From Chrysochromulina tobinii (Eukaryota > Haptophyta > Prymnesiales > Chrysochromulinaceae), in contig JWZX01003254.1 in NCBI GenBank assembly GCA_001275005.1, positions 1 to 49,181 of the forward strand: DNA of 49,181 nt, given 5' to 3'. Within the stretch, counting starts at the first letter, position 1; every line of letters starts with the position of its first letter. The translations under genes were made by a program, and so were the position numbers. The notes beneath the pieces are model-generated. The model ran no database searches, had not been told where the DNA came from, and saw nothing but the letters and a program-made list of their open reading frames with translations. Positions 17,314 through 27,797 of this stretch are shown piece by piece.

Positions 17314-17718
17314 CTATTTGAAATCTGATCGCTGAAGCGCCTTCTCCCGTGCTTCGCTGCCAACCACAGCCATCTCTGCGTTGAAAAAGAACCCTGCCAT
17401 GCCCGCGGTGCAAACTAGCCACGCCCGGCCGCCAGGACTCGATCCTGATCGAAATAATGGCGATATGTGAGTCGCCGATGCCACCACAGCAAGCCCAACG
17501 AGTGTATAGATCGATCCAGCTCTGCACCCAGATATCAGGCCATCCCACGTAGGGTTGGCACCCCCTGGCCGTTGTGAGTCAGCCCACGATGTGCGTGCGC
17601 GCTGCCGTTGCACTGTGTCAGCCTGCTCTTGCCCATTGATCGCCTGCCGTCGCGCTTCGAGCTGCAGGAGCAGCGCCTCACGTTTTGAGAGATCGTCGGG
17701 GCCATCCGTCGGAACCAT
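17314..17718 (-). CDS. Small two-TM protein, HIG1/ENOD93-like
   Basis: An open frame of 134 residues with a hydrophilic N-terminal helix (LSKREALLLQLEARRQAI) and two predicted hydrophobic segments (about 62-82, SIYTLVGLAVVASA; about 95-115, AWLVCTAGMAGFFFNAEMAV). The pattern of a short N-terminal part, a Gly-rich start of TM1, a basic/polar loop and a TM2 ending in an acidic residue followed by a charged tail resembles HIG1-domain and plant early-nodulin-93-like proteins, which act in mitochondria near respiratory supercomplexes. The resemblance is from memory of the fold pattern and is not close. The ATG at 17718 is the first in frame. It is convergent with the Deg protease gene. Confidence 0.6.
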   Translation of the reverse strand: MVPTDGPDDLSKREALLLQLEARRQAINGQEQADTVQRQRARTSWADSQRPGGANPTWDGLISGCRAGSIYTLVGLAVVASATHISPLFRSGSSPGGRAWLVCTAGMAGFFFNAEMAVVGSEAREKALQRSDFK

Positions 17719-18280
17719 TTTGAGCCGTGTGTGAATCGAGTGAGACTCGGGGCTGGAGTAGTGAGTATTACGAGGTTGTCACGCACTACACGCAAGCACG
17801 CGTTCGCGAGACGCTGTGCACACGCGCGACCGCGGAGAAGGCGAACACATCACGACGCGTTCAACACAACGCTCGTCACTCTCCGGACCCCTAAGCACAT
17901 AAGACGCTATCACTATGGACTGGCCGACACAACCCGTGGTAGAACAGGTCGGCCGCGGGAGTCGCGCGCCTAAAACTAAGAACCGGTAAAAAAAGCCGTG
18001 AACGTCACTCACATCAAGGTCTTCGTACTTCGAGGCACGAGGATGCACAAGGTTAGCTGCGTTGCTTTAGGATCGGGTTGGCCGTCTACATGTAAAAATA
18101 AGTTTGGAAGCAGACGCAAAATTAACGTTTTTTCCGTCGCTCGGTCGCGAGATATTCTGTAACGGCGATATGACGGATCTGTGTGCGCTCCCGCCGGCGC
18201 GCCGAGCTCCGAGGTCACCACCCCAGGGTGCTGCAACCTCGAAAAACACACGTAGATCATAGTATCACGCCCTCAGCCAC
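17719..18280. other. Intergenic region with no firm gene
   Basis: Short minus-strand frames exist (for example 18260-18009). One minus-strand GTGAGTGAC near 18013 would be a good splice donor, so a 5' non-coding or coding exon of the small membrane protein gene is possible. I could not build a consistent model. Confidence 0.4.
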
Positions 18281-20365
18281 TCACGCCGGCGGCGCTGCAT
18301 CAGGACTGACGCCGACGGTGAAGTCGAGGTTGATGCGCCCGTCGGAGCTGAGCAATCGATCGAGCTCCTGCTGGTCTTTGGCCCACTCCGACTGAGAATC
18401 CTCCTCAGCGCTGGTCTCGACGATGCTCACCTGATTGTCGGAGATTTCGACGGTGGCGAGCGACTCGAGGGGGATTTCGTACCCTGACAAGAAGGCGCGC
18501 CCCGCGTCGTTCGACTTCTCGATGAGGAAGCCGGCGCCCACGACGTTGGCGCCTGCCATGCGGCACAGGCGGATGAGTGCATCCGCGGTGGTGCCGCCGG
18601 CGAGGAAGTCGTCGATGATGATCACGCGGTCGCCTGGCGTGAGGTACTCGATGGACACGTACAGGTCCTGGCTGTTGGCCTTCGTCGACGACTTGTAGCT
18701 TGTCTGGTAGGAGTCGGAGACCCCTATCTGCCGCGACTTGCGAGCGAAGACGACGGGGAGTGTGAGCGCTTTGCCCACAAACATGCCCGGGATGAGGCCG
18801 GTCGACTCGACGGTGAGCACCTTGGTGGGCTGCGTGTCCTCGAGGCGCTCGGCGAGCTCCTCGCCGCATGCCTCCATGAGCTCCACGTCTACCATGTGGT
18901 TGAGGAATGACGAGACCTTGAGGATCGAGGCATCGAGCACAGTAGCCTCACGCAAGATCTTCTCCTTGAGAAGCAGCGAGCCGCCCGTCTTCTTGGCGAG
19001 CCGGCCGGTCTTTTTGAGCGTCTGCAGCTTGTAAAAGTCGTCGAAAGCGTCCGAGCCCACGAACTTGAGGCCAAGCCCTTCAGCCACGTTGACGAACAAC
19101 TCGTCGCACGCAGTCGAGGTCGCGATGGTTGCGTGGCGCGCCTCGGCGATGCCGAGCGGCATCGAGCATGCTCCCTCTCCCATGAAGGTGGCCTCATCCG
19201 AGACGAAGGCGGCCGCGCTCATGTAGATCACCTCGCGCTCAGGCGACGAGGACGGACGCATCCGCGTGAGTAACTCGTCCACCCGCTCGTCCACCCGGTA
19301 CAATGTCTCTGAGGGCGGCTTAGCGCCATCCCCCGCCACCTGGACGCACGTGGTCTCGGCGAGGGCTGGCATGCCCGTGGCGGCGTGGAGCGCGCGCGCC
19401 TTGAGCAGCGCGGACGCGGCCGCATCGGGCTCGGCGCCGGGGTCCTCCGAGCCCGTAGTCAGGTCGTCGAAGTTGTCGGCGAGCAACACACGCAGGTTGG
19501 CCCATGTGTTCGCGAGTTCATCGAATCTCTTTCGAGTGCTCACGCCGCCGATGAAGACGTGGAGCCACTCGGACTGCGGGAAGGGCTTGGGCAGCGCGAC
19601 GTCGCCTGCGAGCTGCGCGCTCAGGAACTCGGCCAGCTTGGGCGAGAGGCTCTCCGCAATCTCGCCGGGGCTGCTCTCGGCCAGGTTCGACACGTCGAGT
19701 TCGGCCACCCTGATCTCGCCCGCCATGGCCTCCTGAAGCATCTCGTCCTCGTCCGCCTCCCCATCCTCTTCGCCCTCTTTGCGCGCCTTGGCGACGAGCG
19801 CTTGCAGCTCCGCCTCCGACGGCCCGTCAGTGGGGTCCGCCACTCCGTCCACGTCGAACACGCCGCCGCCTGCAGCCCCCTCGTCTTCCGCAGGGTCGTC
19901 GGCGTCCTCATCGGCGAGGAGGAGCTCCCAATCTTCGCCGTACTTTTTGCGCATCAGCTGTGGCAGGTACTTGGCGATGCTCTCGACGACGACGCCATCC
20001 GGCGGCTCCTCTGGACCGGAGGGCTCGTCCCAGTCAGCGTCGTACACGCCCTCCCAATCTTCATCATCGTCGTCTTCGTCTTCGCCGTCGAAGGTGGAAC
20101 CGATAGGCGGATCGGCGTCGTCATCAAAGCTTTCCTCGACCATGAAGTCGGAGAAGAGTCCCTTGCCGCCCACGTCATCCACGCTCGCCTCGCCGACCAT
20201 CTTTAGGAGCACGCGTGGAAGGCGCCGGCGCTGCACCTGATGCTCGTGCGGTCGCTGCGCGCACGCTTGGTGCGCGGCCCACCTGTGTATGGACTCGGGC
20301 AGGCGGCCCGAGTAACCAGCGCAGCCGACGATGAGCGCGCAAAGCGACACCGTGAGAATCTGCAT
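18281..20365 (-). CDS. xpt: ITPase/Ham1-like domain fused to xanthine phosphoribosyltransferase
   Basis: About 694 residues from the ATG at 20365, chosen because it gives a hydrophobic leader (MQILTVSLCALIVGCAG) suggestive of a signal or plastid presequence. A very acidic region follows (about 60-230). About residues 263-428 resemble the ITPase/Ham1 fold: an N-terminal STRKRFDELAN motif, ALLKARALHAATGMPALAE, then FMGEGAC. The expected DDSG catalytic motif is replaced by AETTC. About 465-670 is a bacterial-type xanthine phosphoribosyltransferase: KVSSFLNHMVDVELM, LTVESTGLIPGMFVGKAL, VVFARKSRQIG and the PRPP loop VIIIDDFLAGGTT. The enzyme makes XMP from xanthine and PRPP. ITPases release XMP/IMP from non-canonical triphosphates, so the pairing is chemically sensible, but the first domain may no longer be an active hydrolase. 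It is divergent from PDS5. Confidence 0.85.
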   Translation of the reverse strand: MQILTVSLCALIVGCAGYSGRLPESIHRWAAHQACAQRPHEHQVQRRRLPRVLLKMVGEASVDDVGGKGLFSDFMVEESFDDDADPPIGSTFDGEDEDDDDEDWEGVYDADWDEPSGPEEPPDGVVVESIAKYLPQLMRKKYGEDWELLLADEDADDPAEDEGAAGGGVFDVDGVADPTDGPSEAELQALVAKARKEGEEDGEADEDEMLQEAMAGEIRVAELDVSNLAESSPGEIAESLSPKLAEFLSAQLAGDVALPKPFPQSEWLHVFIGGVSTRKRFDELANTWANLRVLLADNFDDLTTGSEDPGAEPDAAASALLKARALHAATGMPALAETTCVQVAGDGAKPPSETLYRVDERVDELLTRMRPSSSPEREVIYMSAAAFVSDEATFMGEGACSMPLGIAEARHATIATSTACDELFVNVAEGLGLKFVGSDAFDDFYKLQTLKKTGRLAKKTGGSLLLKEKILREATVLDASILKVSSFLNHMVDVELMEACGEELAERLEDTQPTKVLTVESTGLIPGMFVGKALTLPVVFARKSRQIGVSDSYQTSYKSSTKANSQDLYVSIEYLTPGDRVIIIDDFLAGGTTADALIRLCRMAGANVVGAGFLIEKSNDAGRAFLSGYEIPLESLATVEISDNQVSIVETSAEEDSQSEWAKDQQELDRLLSSDGRINLDFTVGVSPDAAPPA

Positions 20366-20763
20366 GGTTTTCCTAGGACGCAGCGTGAAAAGCGCCCACA
20401 ATCCCGAGATCGTCAAATCAAGATTGTCATGGTGATCCTTACGACATGTGCGGGCATGTTTGGATTCCGCGGCTGTGGGGAACCCTCGACCTTTCTTGAC
20501 TTTCGTCCCGTGCGTCTCCCGCCAAGAAAAGCTTGACTTTTTTTGCAGCGCAGGGTCGACCTGCCCTTCCTTTTCCCAATGGCGATCGGCGATGTCACGG
20601 CCAACATGCTTCTGGGGTCTTCGTCTGCGACGGCGCCTCCGAAGAATCGCCTCGTCGAAATGCTCGTGGTGCGCCATGGCTCGCGCGGCGCGCCGCCCGA
20701 CCGACCGAGAGGCTTGATTTGATTTGGATGGGCCCTTCTCCTCCGCAGGCGCTGAGCAAAGAC
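20366..20763. promoter_or_regulatory. Divergent promoter region, XPRT fusion/PDS5
   Basis: 398 bp separates the two divergent ATGs. An open frame continues upstream on both strands but without recognisable domains. A CTCCTCCGCAG at about 20740-20748 could be a 3' splice site, so PDS5 may have a further 5' exon here. Confidence 0.45.
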
Positions 20764-23700
20764 ATGGCTGAGCACGACCGACCGAGCCCAGATGAGCCTC
20801 TCGACTTTCCCGAAGACCTCGTCGACGCGCTCGCGAACAAGAAGCTGCTCAAGCACAAAGACACGACCGTCAGGTGTGTGTCGTGCCGCCCGTCTTGAGC
20901 CCGTCCGGAGCTTGCACGTCCGCCGTCGTGTGCGCGCCCCCTGACAAAGGCGTCTGGTACTTGCGTGGCTCCACAGGCTCCACCTCGCGTGCTGCCTCGC
21001 CGACTACCTGCGCATGATCGCGCCGGAAATGCCCTACGAGGACGATCCCGCAAGTCTTAGAGTAAGCTCTCGCGCTCACGCTCGCGCCCGCGCTTCGTCG
21101 CGCCCCTCAACCTACGCCCGCTCAGCCCACCTCCTCGCGCGCTCGCCGCACTCGTACCGCGCAGGACGTCCTCGAGCTCCTGATCCAGCAGCTGCAGGGC
21201 CTCGAGGAGATCGAGAGCTCCCTGTACGAGAGGCACGTGTACCTGCTCCAACGGCTTGCGTACACGCAGGCGTTTAACCTGCTGCAGGACGAGGAGCTGC
21301 ACTGCGACGACCTGCTGCAGCAGCTCTTCGAGACGCTCTTCAACGCGGCGCACCTGAACCACAACGGCGCCGTTCGTGCCATGATGGTCAAGATGCTCGC
21401 CGACCTGTGCAGCGAGTACGAGGATGCCTCCATGTCGGCGCCGCTGCTCGACAGCATCCTCGCCAACCTGCTCGAACCGAAGCGCACGGAGGCTCCGGCA
21501 GCGTACGCGCTCGCCAAGGAGCTCGTCGCGGACCACGGCACTGTTGGCGGTGTGCTGCATGCGCCGCTGCAGACCTTTTTGCAGTCGTGCCTGCCCAACT
21601 CCCTCGTGACGTCGGAAGAGGGCAAGGAGAGCGAGTACCGTAGCGAGTGGCGTGAGCTCGTCATCGAGCTTACGTCGATCACGACGGAGGCGACGTCGAC
21701 GATCCTTCCGCAGCTCGTCGACGTCGCCAAGATGGACTCCGAGGCGACGCGTACCGACGCGCTCGAGTTGCTCGCGAGGCTCCTTGCGCTCGAGGAGTGC
21801 GATGTGGCTAAGGAGGTGCCCGCCCTGCTCGATGAAGCCTTCCTCCGCCGACTGATCGACGTGTCGACGGAGGTGCGCGTGATGGCGGTCAAGGAGACGG
21901 TGCCGCTGCTTGAGCAGAAGCCGGCGCTCCGCGCGACGCTCATCGAGCACCTGCTCCCTCGCGCGCGCGACGCCAAGGACAAGGTGCGCGAGGCGTTTGT
22001 GACGGCCGTGTGCGACGCGGCGCTCGAGACGGCGCTCGAGGCGCCCGATCTGGCCACGTACGCGCCGCTGCTCGAGGACGTGGCGCATCGGATGCTCGAC
22101 ACGAACAAGGCCATTGGCAAGGCCGCACGTGACGGACTGTGCGACGTCTACCGCAAGGCGGCCACCGCCCACCTCAAAGCCCATCCGAGCGCTTACGATG
22201 TACCTCAGGCGCTGCACGTGGTGCCACAGCGTCTGCTGTCCGCGTACGCGACGGAGGCGGCCAAGAGCCCGGAGTCGCGGCTCGAGATCGAGATGCTGCT
22301 CACGAACAAGCTGCTCCCGCCCGACGAGGGCCTGCGCCTGCGCTCCGTCTGCGCGCTGCACCGCACGCTCCTCGCGACCGCAGCCTCTCGACGAGCGTTC
22401 CGCTCGATGATGCGTGGAAAGAAGATCGTTCAGGCCGAAGTGATGCGCTGGACCGAGCTGCAGCGGGCGGCGACGGCCAAGGAGGCGAGCGACGAGGCCA
22501 AGGAGGCCGCGGCGCAAGAGCAGGCGGCTCTCGTCCTCAAGATGAGCTCGCGGCTGCCTCTGCAGGACAAGGTACGCGAGGTATGGGCGCAGCTGGCCGA
22601 GTGCAAGGATAAGAATGTGGCCAAGCACCTCGGGCTGCTCGCCTCGCCAGGCTCGAGCTACGCCGAGGTGCTCGCGGGGGCCAAGGCGCTCAAGCAGAGC
22701 GTGGCGGACAGGCTCACCGACAAGCAGAAGCCGCACCTCGACGCGATCCTCACCCTCACCGCCAACACTCTCCTCTGGCGCTCTGGTGCTGAGAGCCTTC
22801 TCGAAGGCGTCGCCGACGAGCTGCCCGAGGACGCGAGCGACCGCGCGCGCCCGACGCTCGAGCTGCTCCTCGACGTCTGCCTGTACGCGCCGCAGGTGTT
22901 TGCGAGCGCGGGCGCGCCCCTGGGCCGTGCCCTTGTGGCTGCGGCGCGCAGTAGTGAGGGCGATGGCGCCCGTGACGCCGCGCCGCCCGCCAAGCCGGGC
23001 GAGCCGCTGCCACTCCTGCTGCGCCTGGTGCAGGCGGCAAGCCCGCAGCTCAGGGACGCTGCGCCGAGCGTGCGCAAGCAGCTCTGCGGCGAGCTGTGCA
23101 AGCTCTGCTGCGTCGCCAAGGACGCGCTCGTGGGCAAGCTCGCGGCGCAGGCGATCTCGACGGATCTCCTCGTGCCTGCAGTGCGCGAGCAGACGTTCTG
23201 CGTGCTGCGCTCCAAGCTGCTGCCACATCTCGACCTGGCGAAGCCGACGGCCGCGCAGTTGTGCGCGCTCTCTGTGCTCGGCGCGCTCGCCAAGCGAGAG
23301 CCCGAGGCACTCGGCGACGACGCGGCTCGCGACGGGCTGCTGCGAAAGCTGCGCGAGGCGGCGCTGCCCACACCGTCGGCGAGCGGCTCCAAGATCGCGC
23401 CCCCCAAAGGCAAGCACGCGGCGCTCCCAATGCCCGAGATTGCGCGCCGGTGCGAGGCGCAGTCGCTCGTGCTCAAGCTGCTCGCCAATGAGCTCCTCGG
23501 CTCTGCCCACGCCCTCCACAGCGACGGCTCGGCCGCCAAAGACAAGGAAGACGGCTTCTCAGGCGACTCGGCCAATGCTGCCGGCGGTTGTGCAGGCCTC
23601 CCGCCGGCGCCGCCGGCGCCCCTGGCGCTCCCTCGGCTGCTCGATTTGATCCGGCGGCTCAGCATGGCGCTCGAGGCGGAGGGGGCTGTAGGCGTGGCCG

Positions 23701-24872
23701 AGGCGGCCGACGAGATCGCCCATGGCAAGCTGCGACTCGCGTGTGGCAAGGCGCTCCTCAAGCTGCTGCGCGTGTGCCCGTACAAGGTGGAGAACACGCT
23801 CAGGGCACCGGGCGTGCACAAGCTCGCACTGCTGATGCACGACGGCATCCCGCAGGTGCGCGCCGCCTTTGGCAAGAAGCTCGCTGCCGAGGCGATGCGC
23901 GGCTTTCAGACCGACAAGAAGGAGACGAAGCTCGGCGCGCCCGCGCGCTACCTGAGCACGCGTACCAAGAACCTGCCGCCGCAGTACATCACGTGGCTAG
24001 CCCTCGCGGCGGTCGACCCGCTACCCGGGCTTCAGCAGTTTGCTCGCGAGAGGCTCGTCCACCTAGCCGCGGTGTGGCGCAGCACGGCCGAGAGACAAAA
24101 GAATCCGCGCGGCCTGCCCGAGACTCAACTGCCGTGGCTCGTGCACGTGCTCGCACACCATCCTGACTTCGAGATGGAGGAGCGCGCACTCGACGCCGAG
24201 GAGGACGAGGAGGACGAGGAGAGCGAGGGCAGCGTGACCAAGCAGAGCGGCACGATGCCGACGGCGCAGCGCTGCCTCGACTTTTACATCAACGGCTGCC
24301 TCGCCAAGAGCGTCAATAGCTTCGATCTGCTGCGCGAGGTGTGTGCCAAGGTGCGCACGGCTGTCGACCGCCTCGAGCCCAACGGCCCGCAGACCCGAAT
24401 GGTCGCCGCCATCGCGCGCGCGCTCATCGACTTCCGCGCGGAGCGCTCGCGCAATGCGATGGTCTCGCCTGTGCCGCCCCAACTCGGATTACCGTCGCTC
24501 CTCTTCTTCCGGCCGAGCGAGGGGCATCCGTTGCACGCGGACGCGGACCACCTGCCCCTCGGCAGCGCCTTCCAGTTCATTGACGGCCTCAAGGACACGC
24601 CGAAGCCCTTCACGCAGGCCGCCGGCCCGGCCGCCGGTGTGAGCGGCGCACTCATCGTGACTGGCAAGAGGTCGTCGAGCGGCGGCAGCAACGAGCAGCG
24701 GCGGACGAGCAGCGGCAGTGGCAGCGGCAGTGCGAGCGCGGGCAAAGGCAAAGCAGCGGGGCGTGCGTCGCCACGCAAGGCGGGCGCTGCCAAGGCGGGC
24801 GCGAAAAGGAAGACGAGCGCCGACGGGCAGCCGGCGAAGAAGAAGAAGGTCACGGAGGACGAGGAAGGGGAG

Positions 24873-24908
<36 letters not shown>

Positions 24909-25328
24909 AGCGAGGACAGCGAGGACGATGACGAGGAGGAGGCTAAGGCGCGCGCGGACGCAGTGCAGCAGAAAGCCGAGCGGCAGGCACGCCTCGCGCG
25001 ACGTGAGGGACTCGCCACCCTGATGCCGCCCTCGGCCACCGAGCCCGCCGCCCCGCCGCCGAAGAAGAAGGCGGCGCCGGCGCCACAAGCGCTCAAGGCG
25101 CTGCCAGCGCCGAAGGAGACGCCCGCGATAGCGCCCGCCGCAGCACCCTCTAAAGCTGACGGCGCCAAGGAGGCCAGGCGCAAGCGGGCGGCGCCGGGCG
25201 AGGCCGAAGCATCCAGGAAGGAGGCGCCCAAGGCGGCGCCCAAGGCGGCCGCCGCGGCGGACCCCTTTTCGTTCGCAGAGAATGACGGGCCGAATCAGGC
25301 CAAACGGCCGAGCCTTCGCGGCCGGTGA
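20764..25328 (+). CDS. PDS5: Sister-chromatid cohesion protein PDS5
   Basis: A cohesin regulator that binds the Scc1/Wapl module on chromatin. Three exons join in frame: 20764-20873, 20977-21061, 21165-25328 (about 1452 residues). Introns are 103 bp each with GTGTGT/CAG and GTAAGC/CAG ends. The N-terminus carries the family signature LLKHKDTTVR-LHLACCLADYLRMIAPEMPY, followed by LELLIQQLQGLEEI. The rest is a long alpha-helical HEAT-type array. From about residue 1200 the tail is disordered and basic/acidic (KRKTSADGQPAKKKKV, then a run of Asp encoded by GAC repeats), as in many PDS5 proteins. The minus strand has an 820-codon open frame (23519-21057) that is a composition artefact. The first exon start is uncertain, because the ATG at 20728 is also in frame. 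Confidence 0.93.
24877..24909 (+). repeat. GAC trinucleotide repeat in PDS5
   Basis: An uninterrupted GAC run encodes poly-Asp in the acidic tail of PDS5. Confidence 0.9.
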
Positions 25329-26006
25329 TCGTGAGGGCCGACCGCCCTTTAGCGGCTATTGGGCGGCTATTGGGCCGACCGCTCAGTAGCCAATAACCCA
25401 ATGCGGGCCGACCGCCCAATAGCCGCCGCCAGCCGGCGGAGCCACACTAAGAGAGTTCCATGGAGAGGCATGCAAGGTCCACAGTTCTGGAGGGCGCCGT
25501 CGTGGCGTGCCGGCATGATGTTGATGAGAGCGCACGAGTACGCTCGTACGGGGAGAGACCTTCCGAGGGGCTGCTCGGCACGGCAAGCACGGCAAGCACG
25601 GCACGTGGCGTGCTTGGCCGTGATCGCTTCGGTTTCACGGCACGTGATCGCTCGGCGTCAAGGTTCGCGCATCGTGCGGGCGAGGGCCTTGCCGGGGTGC
25701 GGGCGTCCGCTCCCCGAACCGCTCCCCGAACGGCGCGGGTATACCTAATCCCGACCGGTACAAATGGCGGACGAGAGACCGACGACGCGCCCGCGCCCTC
25801 GACCCGCGCCCCACCCCCCGCCCGTGCACTTGTACACCGTTCCCCGTTGGTTGCGCTCAGAGACGTCTGCCGCGTGTGAGGCGAATAAAAATTAAACACC
25901 CGCATCGTCACGCATCCGCCGGGCGCCGGCCTCTGAAAGCAACGATATTACAACGCACGAATAGAAATCCCGCTAACGGAGCTGTGTGGCCGCCTTTTGT
26001 GTTCCG
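25329..26006. other. Intergenic region between convergent PDS5 and DHH-CBS genes
   Basis: It begins with an inverted repeat cluster (25335-25430). A region of GGCAAGCACGGC repeats with an imperfect inverted partner follows at about 25580-25615. Open frames in both orientations (for example 25460-25879) have no recognisable domains. No gene is called. Confidence 0.5.
25335..25430. repeat. Inverted/direct repeat cluster just after PDS5
   Basis: GGGCCGACCGC occurs at about 25335, 25372 and 25405. GGCGGCTATTGGG at 25362-25374 is the perfect reverse complement of CCCAATAGCCGCC at 25415-25427, and a partial extra copy (AGCGGCTATTGGG) precedes it. Transcribed, it would form a 13-bp hairpin 34 bp after the PDS5 stop codon. 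Confidence 0.85.
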
Positions 26007-27797
26007 TCATCTCACTCTCCGAGCCCCTCGGCCGAGGCGGCCGTACATACGATGCTGCCTGAGCACATCGGTGCGTGTGACGAGACCGAGGAGCACGCCG
26101 TTCTCGTCGGTGACGGGCAGCCGGCCGGAGCCCGTGTCGATGATCAGCTGCTCCACCTTGTCGAATTTGGCTTCGGGCGCGATGGTCACCACATCGCGCC
26201 GCATCCACACCTTGACTAGCTGCTGCCCCTTGCCCGCCTGCTCGGCCTTGACGACGTCGCTGAACTTGAGCATGCCCATTAGCTTGCGCTCATCATCGAT
26301 GACTGGCACAGCCTTCTTCGCGATACGATTCATCATCTTCATCGCCTCTTCCATCGTGTCGCCTGGGGAGCAGCTGAAGACCGTCTTCGTCATCAGATCC
26401 TCAGCCGTTGGCTGCTCTGGCACCTGTGAGATCACATGCTCGAGGGCGCGGTTGAGCAACGACCGCGCCTCCGCCACGACGGAGGGTGGCGCGTTGGGCA
26501 GCGCTCGGGGCAGCTCGTCCACTTCCTCCACAGCAACCGCGGGCTCTGCGTCAGCGGCGGCGGTCGCGGTCGCGGCAACCGCCCCGCCCGCGCCGCCTCC
26601 AGTGACTGTCGCGAGATGTGCTCTCTTCTTCTTCAGTGGACCGGCGGGCGCCGAGGCGGGCGCCTCCTCGGCCCCCGCCGCCCCGTCGGCCTCGGGTGGG
26701 TCTGCTGGGTCTGCCAGCCGAATGGAGGCTGCTGCGGCTGCAGGATGCCCTCCGCCATTGAAACGTCCCATCACATCGTTCAGGTCGACAGCGGAGGCGC
26801 GCGGAGAGCAGCGCCCGATGAGCGACAGAAAGGACTGCTGCTTAGCGTTTCGGTGTGTGATGCCGAGCAGCAGCGCATCGAACGAGAGGAGTTGAAGGAG
26901 CTCCTCGCACACGGCGGACATGCCGGTGACGAAGCCCCGACCCGTGTCGAGGCACACGGTGCCGACCTTGAGCCCCTCATGCTCGCAGCTCTGCACGTCG
27001 CGCATCGCGCTCGCGAGCAGGTCGCGCTGCACGGCGGAGAGGCGCGCCTGCCCAAACTCGGCGATGGCCAGTTGTGAGGCGCCTTGCTCCATGAGGTAGA
27101 CGAGGGCGCGTCCGTCGCGCGGCGTGGTGCTCGGGAACGAGAGAGCGCCCGTGTCGGCGCGGATGCCCAGCGCGAACAGCGTGGCCTCCGTCTCGCTCAG
27201 CTTGATCTTGTGCGCGTGCTTCTGCAGTTCCTCAACGAGCACCGTCGTTACCGAGCCCACAGGCTCCAGGTGGAGCTCCGTCGGGTTGATGTCGCCGTCC
27301 ACGCACGAGTGGTGGTCGTACACGGCAACGTGCGAGGCGTTTTCGAGCCACGCGGCGGCCGGCCCCAGCCGGTTGGCCGATTGTGTATCCACCACGCCGA
27401 TGGCACCGATGTCGACCGCACGGATGGTCTTAAAGCCTCTGATGGGTAGCAGGTGCTTGTGGTAAGCGAGGAAGCGCCCAACGAGTGGGTTGACGCCCCG
27501 CGGCATGACGACGTGCGTGGGCACCTCCGGCCGCTCGATGCTCCACAGCTTCGCCAGTGCGACCGCGCCGGCGAGCGAGTCGAAATCAGTGTTCGTGTGT
27601 GTGAGGACGACATTGCATGCCTCGTCCAGCTCGGTCTTGGGCGTGGCGGCGATGACGCAGCGGGCACGCAGCGTAGACGGTGGGCGTAGCGGAATTCCCA
27701 CGTAAAAGGTAGCCGTGATTGCTAGCATGGTCAGCAACATTACGCTCGTCCACGGGCTTATCGAAGAGGCCGACCGCAGAGCCGCCGCCCGTCTCAT
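26007..27797 (-). CDS. DHH-family phosphoesterase with two CBS domains
   Basis: A single exon encoding 596 residues. A hydrophobic segment near the N-terminus (MLLTMLAITATFYVGI) followed by an Arg/Ala-rich stretch suggests an organellar presequence. The DHH domain has the metal-binding motifs TNTDFDSLAGA (about residue 69), GVVDTQ, and the signature VAVYDHHS (about 160). The DHHA1 part ends in FNGGGHPAAAAA (about 348). An Ala-rich linker leads to two CBS domains (about 467-520, DLMTKTVFSC; about 528-583, VWMRRDVVTIAP-RLPVTDE-GLVTRTDVL), which usually sense adenine nucleotides. In bacteria this DHH-CBS block often precedes a CCA-adding/poly(A) polymerase domain, which is absent here. Substrate unknown: candidates are short oligonucleotides or phosphoesters. 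A cyanobacterial or bacterial origin is inferred. It is divergent from the phosducin-like gene by 181 bp. Confidence 0.87.
   Translation of the reverse strand: MRRAAALRSASSISPWTSVMLLTMLAITATFYVGIPLRPPSTLRARCVIAATPKTELDEACNVVLTHTNTDFDSLAGAVALAKLWSIERPEVPTHVVMPRGVNPLVGRFLAYHKHLLPIRGFKTIRAVDIGAIGVVDTQSANRLGPAAAWLENASHVAVYDHHSCVDGDINPTELHLEPVGSVTTVLVEELQKHAHKIKLSETEATLFALGIRADTGALSFPSTTPRDGRALVYLMEQGASQLAIAEFGQARLSAVQRDLLASAMRDVQSCEHEGLKVGTVCLDTGRGFVTGMSAVCEELLQLLSFDALLLGITHRNAKQQSFLSLIGRCSPRASAVDLNDVMGRFNGGGHPAAAAASIRLADPADPPEADGAAGAEEAPASAPAGPLKKKRAHLATVTGGGAGGAVAATATAAADAEPAVAVEEVDELPRALPNAPPSVVAEARSLLNRALEHVISQVPEQPTAEDLMTKTVFSCSPGDTMEEAMKMMNRIAKKAVPVIDDERKLMGMLKFSDVVKAEQAGKGQQLVKVWMRRDVVTIAPEAKFDKVEQLIIDTGSGRLPVTDENGVLLGLVTRTDVLRQHRMYGRLGRGARRVR

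Noticed and set aside
21057-23519. 820-codon minus-strand open frame opposite PDS5
   Set aside because: It is Arg/Leu/Glu-rich without domains, and the plus strand encodes a clear PDS5. GC-rich codon bias leaves the antisense frame open.
25460-25879. 139-codon plus-strand frame after PDS5
   Set aside because: It overlaps open frames on the other strand, has Arg/Ala/Thr-rich low-complexity composition and no motif. It is not supported as a gene.
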